Source: Cryptomeria japonica
Taxonomy: Eukaryota; Streptophyta; Pinopsida; Cupressales; Cupressaceae
DNA length: 64,000 nucleotides
Assembly (NCBI RefSeq): GCF_030272615.1
Contig: NC_081414.1
Location: 661,052,438-661,116,437, forward strand
Direction of reading: 5' to 3'
This document shows, piece after piece, positions 36,304 through 49,529 of the stretch. The notes under the pieces were generated by a model that worked only from the letters and a program-made list of their open reading frames with translations, was not told where the DNA came from and made no database searches. Position numbers and translations under genes: made by a program. Numbering within the stretch: position 1 is the first letter of the stretch; each line of letters starts with the position of its first letter.

Positions 36304-38139
36304 AATAGTCATGAAAGGAAGAAATTACAGTTTTTCAACTCCTTATTTAAGGAAGAAACACATTGAAAACAATACAAGGGTCTATGACAGTACTAATGGG
36401 AAGACAACTTTGAATCAAAGAGGAGATCCACACTTTTAAAGGGGAGTACATAGTCACAAGGCAACAATCATAGAGCAAAGATGCATGTGAATAGTGAGAG
36501 TCTTGCAAAGTTATCACAATACCCTAGATCTTAGAACAACCACAAGCATGTATAGAGAAGTGCTTTAAGTAGTCCTAGTCCATGGATAGGGCAATAACAT
36601 CATATTAGTTTGTGCCTTCAAACCCTTTACAATTATTTCAGTAAGATAAGAGTTGCAGTTACAATCCATCCAAGACTGAGAATTCTTAAAGTACATATTC
36701 AACGGTGATCAAAACTCATAGAAAGTGGTAGATGAAACAAAAGCAACAAGATAGAGAATTCACAAAGTATCCATGAAGATGAGTCACAAAAGCCACAAAG
36801 GGTTTGACCCCAATCACATAGAGATATCAAAGATCAAAATGGACAAAGACCAAGGGTATCAAAAAAGGTCTCAAGGCAGTGAATGGAATCTCTGTTATCA
36901 AAGGACAATAAGTTATCAAAGAACAGTGAAGTCACTGTCCATGCACATTGTAAAAGTGGTGAATCACTATCAAATCACCATTGAGACAGGGCTAGTCACT
37001 AAGGCAACATACAAATTATAGTCATCATGCATAGTTAAAGAGGCAACCAATTTGAGAAGATGAAGATGACCTCTTCACAATCAATACATGATACATCCAT
37101 GACATCAAAACCTCTTCAAAATATGAAATAGACTGGAATAAGGCCACCTACAGATTAACAATTAAGGCATGAATAACAGTGATCAAACCCTAGGTTACCA
37201 GTCAAGAAGGAAAAGATAGTCATCAAGCATATAATGTAAAGAGCATATAAATGGAAGATATCCTTGGAAAATAGCAAAGGTAGGAAGATTTAATCACAGT
37301 CATATTTGACTGTCATAGCAAAGATTTGGGTCAAAACATGAGTGGATAGTGGATATCAAGCAACAAAGGCAAGTTCTTTGTCAGGAAATGGGATTTTTGC
37401 AGCAATAATAGTCCTAATAAAAAGACGGTAATTAAAGGAGGTTTGACAATCATAGTGTCAAATAGATGTGCACGGTAATCTCTTCTTATAGGTACATAAA
37501 TGTGAGATTAAGGATAGTCATACAATATTATCAAAACAAATCTCAAGAGCACAAAACAAAGGTCACAAAGGTCTTCATGAAATTATAGTAGACTCCAAGA
37601 AGCAAAAGATAAGGTTCAAGGAGATACCATTAGCATCGAGTAAAAGACCACAACTGTTGCAAGAAAGAGGACTGAATACATTCCCTTGAGGACAACCATA
37701 TTGAATTCCATGAGCATGTCTTGTGACATCATAGGGAGGTTCAAGTGAAACAATGGATGCTTCAAAAAGAAAATGAAAGACAATCATTGTTTGTGACATT
37801 GCAGGATAATAGCATAAAGATGACAAAAATATAGTCCTGTAAAGACAATCCAAACAATTACGCTTTAGGTCCACAAGCAGCTAATGTCATTCATGAAAAA
37901 GTCAATAACATGAATAATAATAGTCCCACTATCAAAAATATCCATGAATCATAGCCAACAATCACAAAATGCAGTCCTAATGTATGAGTAGTCATGATGT
38001 TTGACAGTAAAAAAACTTTAAAGGATAGTGTTTCAGATCTGAGGCAAGAAGGATTACAACAACAATAAATAGTCATAAAAGACTTTAAGGCAACAATAAA
38101 AGTCACAAGAAATAACAACTAGCAAAGGTTGAATGAAAG
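36304..38139. other. Gene-free, purine-rich strand block
   Basis: The plus strand is markedly rich in A and G (many words such as CAAAGG, GTCATAAAAG, AATAGTCA). No coding region is supported. It resembles the long biased spacers between pol and 3' LTR in some gypsy elements, and it runs directly into the LTR-like block at 38140. This assignment is inference. Confidence 0.45.
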
Positions 38140-39240
38140 GACCATGTTGATTAAAAGGTCTAAATCACTTCTCAACTAGTGATGTATCCATATAGGGCCT
38201 CAAATTGAAGTAAAACCCATGTATTTGCCTTTAAGATTACTCAAACTAGGCCTCAAATTTTTGCATGAATTAAAACTCTTCCTTTACTATCTCAATTATC
38301 CCTTGAATTAATCTAAGATCTATCTTTCCTTGATAAGTTTTCAACTGTTATATCTTTGGCAAATAATATGGCCTATTATGTGTTGATTGTAATTAGGGAA
38401 TGGCCGATTCCAATTGCCTTAGGCAACATTGGAATCTACCTAAAGGTCTAGTCCCTTCTTCAGCATGTAGGGTTGGACCCTCTCTCACGGCACTTACTAA
38501 ACCTCACGCCACATTCTAACATGCTCCACAAATAGGGCCAACCCTATCCTATTAAGGCAATTCGATAAAAGGGAAATTAATAAATAAAGGTTAATTATAA
38601 AAGCAAGGTTGACTTAACTAAAACAACCTTGCTCCACATATAAATGAATGTCAACTTCACATTCATTATTGACTCATTTATCATTCCATGCGAATTATAC
38701 CTCTGCCTAAAATGCGAAGTTTGAAGAAGTAATATTGGCGATTTGTATCTGTCATAAAAGGCGCTAATATCAAGAGAAAATACCATTACAAGGAGGGCAA
38801 ACTATTCTACAAATACCATTACAAGGAGGGCAAACTATTCCAGATTCAAGCAGCTAGGGTTGCAGTCTAGTTCAGGCAAAGGTGCAGACTTAAGATACAA
38901 TAAAGTGCAGACCTAGGGTGTGGATCTGATTGTTGATTACTGTGTTAAATGGGACAGACTTGAGACTTACAAAAGTGCAGACTTGTTGAAGACTTTATCA
39001 GCCCTATGTGCAATCATCTTCAAGTACTAAAGATAAGTGTTGTAATCTTCATATGAATATAATCCATAATCAGATCTGAGGATCTTTTTTGGTTGGGTTT
39101 TTCCTCCTAGGAGGTTTTCCCAGGGTAATTGTGTTTTGTTCTTATTTGTTCATTTCTATGCTATGCCTAGATCTAGAAATCTCTAAATTTTACAACAAAT
39201 AATTTAATTAGAAACTAAATTCTGATTTCTAAGTTTTACA
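38140..39240 (+). repeat. LTR-like block, probably gypsy, forward orientation
   Basis: The block follows the purine-rich stretch. It begins near ATGTTGATTAAAAGG and near its right end carries GGTTGGGTTTTTCC, TCCTAGGAGGTTTTCCCAGG and TTCTTATTTGTTCATTTC, words typical of the R-U5 part of plant LTRs. A 33-bp tandem duplication with AAATACCATTACAAGGAGGG starts at 38778 and 38811. Borders are approximate, and no clear primer-binding site was found on its right. Confidence 0.5.
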
Positions 39241-42200
39241 TTAATATGGAAGTATAAAATCAACATTATGCACATGAATATCCAGAATATGTTTTGATCT
39301 CCTTGAATTGTGTTGTTCCTTTCTTTTGATACTGTCAAAAATCTTTCTTTCAAATGTGTCATTGTGCTTTAAATGGATACATGGACTATTTATTCGGCTT
39401 TCACTAGTACATCTGCATTTTGTAAGGTCAAAATCATTGTATTCTATATTGATGTTGCTATAATCATTGTGTTGTCAAGTACTGCCATGATTAAAAGAGT
39501 CTTCTTTAGAACACTGCTCATTATGCTAAGGGTTGTGACTCCATTTGGTGTGTTGTTTGAATTCTTTGTGGGTTATTCCCACTATTTTTTATTAGGGTAA
39601 AATAGGTTTTGAAGGGACCCTGAAACCCTTACAATTAGAGAGTTGCCATGGAAAAATGGACTAGACTACCTGGTAGTGAACCACAGGTTTTACAAAGGAC
39701 CTTAAAACCTTCTGGACTTACAGGCATCTAGATCCCAAAACCCAAAGGCTGCACAAAGCATAAGAAAAAAACTAGAGCAGCCACAACCAACCATAAACCA
39801 ACCAGCTATCAAGTGTAAAACATTACAAAACATGCTAGAAAAAGGTCTAAGTTAGCAACCGATAGACCAAAAGATAAGGGTTTTAACAGGAACCCTCAGC
39901 CAACAAAAAGGGTTTTCCCAGGCTCCCATAACCTATGATAGAATCTTTGGGCCACAAAGAACCACAAAGCCCAAACCCAACCAAAAAAAGACACTGGCCA
40001 AACTAGGCCCTTGAAAACTGCTAGCATCTAGTCTATCCCTGAAAGACAAAAAAAATAGGGTTTTACCAGGCTCCCTCAACCTTGAGAATGGGTTTTACAA
40101 GGCTCCCATAACTTGAAATAGGTTTTGAATTGGGTCCCAAAATCAACCTCAAATTGGGTTTTGAAATGGCTCCCAAAACCAACAAGATGAAACTAGCGGA
40201 AACAATACAGTTGAAGGTAGACACCCAATCTGCAAAGAAAACAATCATGAGAGTAAACAACGCTGAGAATATAAGATCCTCCAATCTCTCCACCTCAATA
40301 GAAGAGATCGGAAAGAACACAATAGAAAGATTAGTCTCAAATCCCATCCAACCAAAAGTCAACACAACATCATCTCCCTAGTAGCAGATCCTAGAATCAA
40401 CCACAACATCCACCTCCACCTCAATAGAAGATAGGTCATCTCCAACACCATCCATCTTCACCTCTAAAGAAGATGGGACCACCTCTATAGGAAGAACCAA
40501 AGAAAACCATAGATGTTGAGGAAGAAACCAAGAAATAGGGAGAATTCCAACAACAAGGTGAATAAAGAAATACACAAACATAAATGCCCACAAAGAATGT
40601 GCTTCAAACAACACCAGGGGAAACATTTCCCTCAACCATCTCCACAAAGAGTGCACCAAACAAGAAGGGAAGAAGCAAAAAAACAAGTAATGACCAACAC
40701 CCTCCAAAAAAGCAACATAAACTTTGGGACTCATCCCAAGAACTCCAACAACCCAAAACACCACCTCAAAAGAGGCCTTCAAGACAACAGAAAGAACACC
40801 AAGAGGATCCACAGTCCCAGATCTTAGAGACATCTCTTCTCCAACCAAACCTATCACCTCCATGAGGAGAAAGAGGACCACCTCCATAGAAAGACCATAA
40901 TAAGAGACCCAAACAGGGATCAAGCGGTTGCGCCAAAAAACAAAACCCTTGACCCAACAAAAGCCAAACAAGGAGTGGAAGCAGCACCGACAACCACCAA
41001 ACCACCACCAAAAGGCCCAAAACAACAACCACATAGCCAAACAAACAAGGGAGGAAAAAAGCTTTTCCAGTGCCACAAACCAAAAAAAGATCAAAGGGCC
41101 ATCATCGATCCAGACCTTAGCCTTCCAAATGCACATGACCTCCAAAGAGAAGAAAACCCCCAAAGTCCCTTTGGAAAAAATCACTGCCGAAGGAGAAACA
41201 ACCAAAAAATGAGACCAAGGGAACCAGAGCAGGGTCGAAGCATACCAAACTGCCAGCTCATAACCAAACTCAACTTCAAACTCTGCAACCCTCCATACAA
41301 TGGCAAAGGAAACAAAACAGAAAAACACAAGACTTCCAGACCAACATGAAGGAAGATTCGCCAGAGAAATTGCAAGAAAAGAGTCCCCAACCGAAGCATC
41401 TTGAATAGAGTACATAGATGGCAATCCATAGATCGTGCAAACCCAAACCCTAGCATGATCACTGATCTCCCCATCGCCATCCTCATCTTTATCTGCCTCA
41501 TCTTCTCCTCCCTCAGAACCTCTTGAAACCCTCGCTCCTGCCTCTTCTCCCGTCGACCACATTTCAAAATATGGATTTGCTATGGGTTGTTCCCACTATT
41601 GATATTCCCTCTGTGATTAGTTGTGGATTGTAATGTCATCATGCTTCTTGAACTGCATTCCCAGCAGTTGCTCATGTTGTTTGTGCTCAGACCTATTGTA
41701 ACTGTCGTTAACAAACTGTGCCTTGGACTATTTCTTAATGACTGTATCTACACTTTGAAGACTTACATCTTGCTGTCATGAAGCTTTCCAATGTCCTTTT
41801 CAAGGCTTTCTCATAAACATCATGTATTCTTTGTGCTCTGTCAGTGGACTGTTACAATACTTTAGAATTTGAAGACATCTATAATTTCTTATGTGACTTC
41901 TGGTTATGGGTTGTAGGTCACTACACTACTTCTTATCTCTACCTCTAAGTATTGAGTGAAGCTTTCATTAGGATCTTTCTATTCACTACCCCCTTTGATA
42001 CTTAGGACTGTTGTTATTATTCTGTACTGAGACCATCGTAATTCTTGGAAGGATGACGCTACTTTGAATGTATTTCACAATGAACTCGACTTTTAATAGA
42101 GAATAAGTCACTGTATTCTTTCTTTGGCAACATATTTGGTGTCTTTGAAATCTTTCTAACTGCATTGTATTGATTCACTTATGATTATAGTTTTGGAGTT

Positions 42201-44030
42201 TCACCAAAAGCCCAAAACTATGATGGTTGTGCCCTTGCTCTAAAAGTTGCTCATTGTTCTGTAGATGATATGGACTACTTATCACTATAAACTATCTAAG
42301 CTGTTAATAAGAGGTTCTAATAACATGAATGTATTGTGTCATCATGCATTCTGCACCTTGTGTCCCTCTTGCTAGACAATGCATTCAAACCCACATGCTA
42401 TATTAGGGCTGCTACTGTGTCCCTTATTCAAATTATTTGCTTCTTTGAATTATAAGATGACTGTAATGAATTGTTATTTGTTATTTCTTTCTTTCATATT
42501 GTGCTACAACTAATGACTATCAATTGGCACTGTCTTGGAATATAACAGTCATCCTTGTGATTTATTTTTTGAAATAACTGTCATTATATCTTTTGACTGT
42601 ACTACCTTGCATCAGGGTGATCCCTTTTATGCCTTGCAATGACTGTATTCATGGAATGAAATTTTATCGTGATTGACCCTTGGTAGCTTTGATACTCCAA
42701 TACTGAAATTTTGACTATCTATTCTTTGGTTGTTCATTCAGTGGTCTTTCTTTGCTATGACTGTTGCAATAGTGTTCTTATAACATGAATGATATGGTAT
42801 TTGATCATTGCTCTTTCCTTTAGTGTTGTTATAAGGTAATAGCTTCACTGTTTTCATAGTTGCATTAATGTGTGTTTCAGAGATCTCACCATGTTACCAT
42901 ATTCATGTTTGGACTACTCCTCATGGTGGGGTTTTTTATAGGTCTGCATGACTATTTTTGTGCCTTTATCTTTGTCTTGGAGTCTTCCTGCTGTCTTGGA
43001 AAGGGCAAAGATGATTGCCAACAATTTTGCTGGCTTTTTTATTGCCTCTATAAATGATCAAACCTTAGAAGTTTGGAATACCCTACTCATTTAGTGCTCT
43101 ATATACTTTATATGCTATGTGATGAGGGCTTTTTCTCATTCCTTTCATATCCTTACGAGGCTGCTCTTTGTATTTTGTTGAAGACCTAAATCTGAAAACA
43201 ACAATCTTTGTTGAAATTTACTCTTTTCCTCTGTGCTTGAAGACTATCATTGTCTATCTCTGTGACAATCATAATTTTTTCTTGTTTTTATAGAGACCCT
43301 GTGCATGACCAAAGGCATCCCTCATTATTTTGTTCACTGAGCTATTCAGACTCTTGGACTTAGATTTTGTATCCTTACATCTTATGTACTACCTTTCTTG
43401 TATCAAGTCCATTCCTATGTTGTAATAGTATTTTTTACTTAACCCATTGTCACTTGTTTTATATGTGACTGTAAATCTCATGCTCTTATGCCTTGGATAG
43501 GGTGCAATGAGATGCTTGCACTAAATGCACTATTGTACTTGAGGTGACTGCATTTTGTATACATGTCCCCATGAATTTTACAACAATCATATAGACTGAT
43601 TCTACACTTGACTGCTTTATGACAAATATTTTCATATAGGTTTCTCTTTGGGTGACTGCAAACTCTCAGTTTGGTTGCTTTGAATCCCTGCAAATCTCCT
43701 TGTGTTAGGACTACATCTTCATGACACTGATTCATCTTTCTTTGGTCTACTCACTTTAGGATCCCTCTACTGATTCAAGCTTTTGACAGTAATCATCTCA
43801 ACCTACAGGAGCTCTTTGATCTATAAAATACTATTCCCATCCTTGAAAGTCTTTTATATGTTGATCTTTCATGCACTAAATCTTGAGAATAAACTCTTCA
43901 CAATATTGTCATCGTTCATTCACTATTGTGATTGTCAAACCTTTGCCATGAAATGTATTATCACTTTGTTACCTATATTTTACCTTCAGGACTAAGAGCT
44001 CAAAAATAGTCTTGTGGTTAATCCTAGGCC
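39241..44030. other. Gene-free, pyrimidine-rich strand block interrupted by a retroposon
   Basis: The plus strand is rich in T and C (GACTGT, TCTTTC, CTTTGA and similar words). Around the retroposon at 39587-41582 the sequence is continuous across the target duplication, so this is one older block split by the insertion. Words such as GACTGCATTTTGT mirror ACAAAATGCAGTC in the block at 36304-38139, suggesting the same spacer family in inverse orientation. No gene is seen. Confidence 0.45.
39587..41582 (-). mobile_element. Poly(A)-type retroposon (non-LTR-like) with 18-bp target duplications
   Basis: TGGGTTATTCCCACTATT at 39569-39586 and TGGGTTGTTCCCACTATT at 41583-41600 flank the unit and differ at one base. 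Read on the minus strand it ends CCTATTTTACCCTAATAAAA, a short A-tail next to the duplication, as in LINE- or SINE-like insertions. No endonuclease or reverse transcriptase is present. The minus strand is poor in A. It contains an ATG frame of 394 codons (41562-40378), but other long frames lie on both strands, so the frame may simply reflect composition. The 3' part (39860-40190) repeats the word GGGTTTTACCAGGCTCCC in variant forms. Confidence 0.72.
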
Positions 44031-46049
44031 TACTTAGAAGATTTTCTTTTTAAAGGGTTTCAAGTATTTCAAACAAGGTAAATGTTAAATCAAATGTATT
44101 TGATTTAATAAAAATGAGCAAAGTATGCTTCCCTTTTTGCAATCAAGGTTAAAAGAATGAATAAATCACATTCTCACATTGAGTATTGTTATGAGTTTCA
44201 TCTTTAGTTTTGGAGGGAAGTGGAAGTCTCATTTAAAGTTAAGAAGGGGGGTCTCTAACAGGAGGAAACCATGTATCATGAGGATAGAATATTAGTATTT
44301 TTATCAATTTAACAATTATCCATGCATAAAGGAAAAGCCACGATGGCTTTTCTCAAAAGATTGGATCATGCAAAGGTTCATGCACGAGAAAAGTAGCTAT
44401 GAAGCTTTGAAAGATCAGTAAAGGATAGATAAGAATAGGTCAAGTCTAGAAGCTTGAAGGAGAAATCAAAGAGTATTTAAGATGCAAACAAGAGTAATCT
44501 CATTCATCATGCACCTTGAGGTAGGACACTGAAACTTTACTTTGCAATGAAGATGTTTGGCATTTCATGCATAGATCTCTATCATATTCATGCCTGGAGG
44601 AAAAATACGAAACCATGTAATGATCTTTCACTTCAGCACATAAGATAGCTCTTCATTATTTCTCATAAGCAAGTCTTTATTGTTTATGAATTTAGGGTTT
44701 TGATAATTTTTTGTGTTTTAATCAAACATTAATGATCTCATAGCACAAAGAAATTTGCAAAACCTTAAGAAAGCCCTAGGCCTGTTAACTAGAAGCAAGA
44801 GAAATAGAGAAGTTGAAGCAACATCAAATACAATCTACAGAGAGTAGCATATGAAGAAGAGAAAAGCTTATCGTACTCAGATACTCAAAAAGATCAGTTC
44901 AAGGCATTCAAGACTGTTAAAATAGAACACTTCATCAAAGCCATTAAAGGACATAAAGATCTCTGTCATAGAGTATAGGGGAGTTGGTAATAAGTGAATT
45001 CAAGAAGACACACTCAAGCCATCATCACAGCCATATAGACATGGCAATCTGACAATATATAGTCTATAAGCCATCAAAGTTTCAAAACCCAGAGGATAGT
45101 GTAGTGTTCATGATTTTGTTTTGGTATTAAGAGGCACAATTTCAAGAGGCTAATGACCATGTTGTAGGTATGAGACAATATTTTATGGTCATAAGGATCA
45201 ACACTTTGTCTAATGACGAGGTTCATACACAGAGAGAAAGGAGAAGTCCTTAAAGAGATTCTATAGCACTCAGAGACAATAAAGACAATCCAATTGAGGA
45301 TTGCATTAGAGGTGTACAACCAGGGAAGAAGAAGACAAATACAGCTGCAAGAAAGGTACAAAGGCATCATGACTGATGGGATAGTGCAAGGACAAGTAAG
45401 TAGTCCAAGGCACAGTTATAACCAGTTCTAGAGCAGTATTTTTGAAGCATATAGTGCTAAGGGAATACCCAAAAATAAGTGATAACCCTGCACATGTATA
45501 CTTAGACAACATGGCATAAGCTGTCAAAAAACTTAGTAAATCAATCCACAAGATATCACAGAGGAAAGAGTTTTTCAGAATAATCACAGAGGTCTAATTC
45601 AAAAAATCCTTCAAGACGTTTGTAATATGCTAATCATAGTGAAAAGAAATAGTGAGTAGGATAGTCATCATAAGAAAACAGAGGAGCAATCCAAGCACAA
45701 GGCTCTTTAGAAGTAGAGATGCACAAAAGGCTTTAAATACACTCAAAAATGTTATTTGCAGTCATCATCAAGACTAAACTCATGGTCAATAGGGTTTAAT
45801 ACCACAACCAAGGATGCACTGTGTTATCAGGTTGAAGGCATAAGTAGCATCAATACTCTTTCAAGAAGTAGTGCAGAAATAATAAATATCACTGCATTAT
45901 AGGTAATGACAGTCTTAGCAACCAATCACACTAAAAGTGGTAGCCATGATACATCTAGAGAGTGAGTCAATCAATGCAAGGATGCATAAGCAAAAAAGAT
46001 AACAATGGCAGAGCCACAAAGTATCCAAGAGCATCGAACAATACTTACA
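44031..46049. other. Gene-free, purine-rich strand block
   Basis: The plus strand is again rich in A and G, in the style of 36304-38139. It is continuous with 47315-48050 across the hAT insertion. No coding region is supported. Confidence 0.5.
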
Positions 46050-46057
46050 CCAATAAC

Positions 46058-47306
46058 CAAAGTTCCCAGACTCAGACTCGGCTCTGACTTGGCAAGGCTG
46101 ACTCGACTCGTGACTCGGCTCTGACTCGGCAAAATAAGAAAACCCTTGAAATTTAGAGATTTTTAACGATTTAAAACTTGTTTCATACACCCATTATTGA
46201 ATTAAGCTTAAAGACACTATAACATCATCAAATAGAAGCTAATTTGATCACATACATAAACATACATCCATCACATGCGTAGAAATGTAAATTGTAGCTG
46301 AAGGAATTAGAAAACATAGATATATAGAGTTATAAATGTTGTCCAATGTATATAAAATCCATGACTTCAAATGTTCCCAAACATATATGTAACTGTAAAG
46401 TGTAAACAAAAACAAGTCTATGGCTCAGGCTCTGGCTCAGCCTCGTCTATCTGCCTCCTAGAAAGGCGTCTAAGGTAGGTCTTGGATGACTGAGTAGCCA
46501 TAGTCTCTGCCTATGATGTGCCAGTCTGAGTAGCCATAGGTGTTGGGGATGAGGGAACGTGTTTCCGGGATGGGGGGACCAAGGGCTTAAGTTTGGGGAC
46601 GGCAGGGGGACGACGACAGGGGGGTGGCAGGGTGGTGGTGCTGATATAGTTATACATATACATATAGTACTTGAAAAACTAGTTTTGAAAAGATGTATGA
46701 CATTATTACAGTATAAGAATTACATTTTCAAATGAGACTATAGGAAATTTGAAATACTAAATCTAAATACCAATTACCAAGATTTCTAAGTTGTGTTGTT
46801 ATATGGAACCTAATCAGAGTCAGAGGTTAGATTTTCCCTACTTCTATTGGCGCGGTTTCCCCCTATATTTTTCAACGAGGGTTTGGGGGCAGTGCCCCCA
46901 ACTTGGGGTCAAGGGGCATCGCCCCTTGCGGGGTCAAGGGGCAGCGCCCCTTGCGCGTTCCCTGTCGCAATACAAGGCGGGGTCGAGGGGCAGTGCCCCG
47001 TGAGGCCAAAAATACTTTTATTATTTTCTAAAGGCGTCGAGTGTTATAAGAAAGGGAAATGGTGAAAAAAGTCATTAAAAAATGTTATGTTTTTTTTTTT
47101 TTTTTTTTACTGCACTTTATTAAGTGACTCTAGCCGGGTCACGACCCTCGCCTGACTTGGTGAGTCAGGGAATGACTCGCCTGACTCGGCGAGTCAGGCG
47201 AGTCACGCCCTCTGACCCGTCTGAGCCCGGGTCAGGGTCACCGTGACCCGGCAGGGGTCACCCGGCCCGCTGACTCGCGTGACTCGCCGCGAGTCACGGA
47301 ACTCTG
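46058..47306 (-). mobile_element. Non-autonomous hAT-type DNA transposon with 8-bp target duplications
   Basis: CCAATAAC occurs at 46050-46057 and 47307-47314. The ends are CAAAGTTCC on the left and GGAACTCTG on the right, a 9-bp inverted repeat with one mismatch. The 8-bp duplication and CA-starting ends fit the hAT superfamily. Both subterminal regions are packed with GACTCG/CGAGTC words, likely transposase-binding repeats. The interior at 46870-47010 has several GGGGCAGCGCCCC-like palindromes. No full transposase is present; a possible C-terminal coding tail is listed separately. The left end is 2.3 kb into the purine-rich block, so it inserted later than that block. Confidence 0.88.
46418..46490 (-). 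pseudogene. Possible C-terminal tail of a hAT transposase
   Basis: On the minus strand a frame reads SSKTYLRRLSRRQIDEAEPE and then PEP before a stop at 46418-46420. The basic segment followed by an acidic tail resembles the C-termini of plant hAT transposases. It could be the last coding scrap of the autonomous parent, fixing the element's orientation as minus. The segment is short, so this is weak. Confidence 0.35.
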
Positions 47307-47314
47307 CCAATAAC

Positions 47315-49529
47315 AGATTATTCACAGTCACTATTAAATAACAACAAAGCCCAATTTCAACAGGCCTAGTAGTAGTTCCATTTCAATAACGACCACCACA
47401 AAGAAAATACAAAGGTGTTGCAATTAAAAGGTACAAAATAGTGGCATGAACATCGTAGCCTTTCAATGGAACCATACTAAACATGAGCAATCCCAGAGCT
47501 ATTCACTACTAGGAGCAGTCAAACCTAGTATTCAAAAGCAGTGATCTTATTCCTTTCAAGACAAGGTCAATACACAGAAAGTAGAAGATATAGTGAATAG
47601 ACACTAAAAGGTGAGATAGCCCAGTCAAATGATTAAGTCATAAAATAGTGACCTAATGGCGATGAGATAAAATAGTGAAAGAGCTAGGAGCATGACAGTC
47701 TATGCGAAGAGCAGTCTAAAATAGAGATTGTTGAAGTAGCAACCCTAGAACTTGGTAAAGAAAGAAAAGGGATAACAGTAAGCTTGCAAATAAAAACTTT
47801 TTGACAGAGATAGTCTTCTATGATGGAGTTATGTCTAAGCCATTATAAAAGTTTGACACAATTTTATCAGTGAGGTTTTCAGTCACAAGAGAAATACATG
47901 AGCTAGAAATGAACAAGGGGGTTTTTATGAGTAATATTGTTTAACTTCATACTGAGGCAAGAAACTTCCTAAAGACCTCAAGCAATGAGGGATATCAAAT
48001 TACAGGCAGAAAAGTCTAATTGACCCACAAACATGATATCTTAAACAAGCTACAATCTGACAAAACCTACCACAACTTATTGCTTTAAATGTGTACCTCT
48101 TGACTAGGTATACGATGAAGATCTTGTTCAACATTAAGTGGACTGGTGGGTTTCTAAGTGAGAAAACCCTTGAATGAGTTGGGCATCAAGGTAAACAAAG
48201 TGGCTTGCTCAAACAGATCTTGTAGAGAAGAAACAGGTGCTTCTGTTTCTATTGGGGCAATTTCGCTGCTCTATTGTAAAGCTTCTGGTAGCATTGAAAA
48301 TATTTTTTTGCGTTACTCCTCTGCTACTTGAAACATGTTACAACAAATTGATCAAAAGAAGCGGGAGGAGTTAAAGTAAAAATGTGTGAAAAGATAAAAA
48401 TGTGAATGTGCTTAATTATTTTTCAGGGGGGAACCTTAGAAATTAAATTTCATCTCATTTATGAATAATGATAAATGTTTATTTTCATTATCCTACAGCT
48501 CTTATTTTATGTTTATTTTACTAAAAATATTAAGATAAGAAGCAATTGTATTTAATAAAATTTGGTTTTTATAGATTTTTTAATGAGTCATTTAATTTGA
48601 TTATCATATTTTTACCAAGGCATGTTTGTAGTGTTTGTCAATAAATATTTAATATTTTGAATAGGAATCAAATTTAAATTTTGGGAAGTAAGTATTCCAT
48701 TTTTTAATTTTTATTAATGTAAATAAATAAATATTTGAGTAAGTCTAATATAAACAATATATATGACAAGTAAATTATTATTGAAATGAGAAGATTAGGA
48801 TGCTTAGTTCGTATAAGAGGTGAATGTATGAAATAGTTGTGATTTGTCAATAGTTGTAGTTTGAAGCTAAAATTTGCTTGTAGTATTCAAATCTTATCAA
48901 TTGATGTGTTATTGAACTTTATAAATCAACCTAACAAAATTAGGATTTTGATCATGTCTTTAGAAATTATGGTCATGTCTTATTTCTACAATTTTTTTAT
49001 GTCAATCTTTCACCTCAAATTCAAGTCCTATGTCCTAAAATTTTATCAAGATGGTATTAATGATCACCTATAAAGAACATGTTGTGCTAGGGCATGAAAG
49101 TGCACTAAGTTTCTCCCTCCACCTCAATCAAATCTCATGATTTTTTTTTGTTTTCATGTCGTGTAATTATATATAAAAGGAGATATATGTAGAGGTGTCT
49201 CTCATTTGATAACACGCCTATTGGGAAACAAGATGAAACTACTTTGATAACATCTGTTACAAGTGTATGCAAATCTAAAATTTAGTTTTTCTTATCAAAT
49301 GATTACCATATGATGATGATGTGATTGCATAAAATCGATAATAAGAATAAAATCAACAAACAATATGATTAGAAGATTTACATGGAGAAACCCTTAGAAG
49401 AAGAAAATTCACACAGGAAAAAGGATGGGTATAATTAATCTTTAACAATAGATGCATTCAACACATTAATGCTCTCTTAACTTATAGCACTCTGGAAACA
49501 CTTGTGTGATTAATAATATAAAGGAGTAG
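47315..49529. other. Gene-free stretch
   Basis: The left part up to about 48050 continues the purine-rich block; beyond it the DNA is AT-rich. Short frames have no domain, and nothing else is recognised. Confidence 0.5.

Noticed and set aside
37575-37874. Minus-strand peptide containing GCPQGNVFSPL, reminiscent of a LINE reverse transcriptase motif
   Set aside because: The neighbouring residues lack any other reverse transcriptase block, and the frame lies inside the biased spacer. A single short motif can arise by chance.
40378-41562. A 394-codon uninterrupted minus-strand frame as a protein-coding gene
   Set aside because: The sequence is strongly A/C-biased on the plus strand, so stops are scarce on both strands and several long frames overlap. 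The translation is Trp/Phe/Leu-rich with no domain. I report the surrounding retroposon only.
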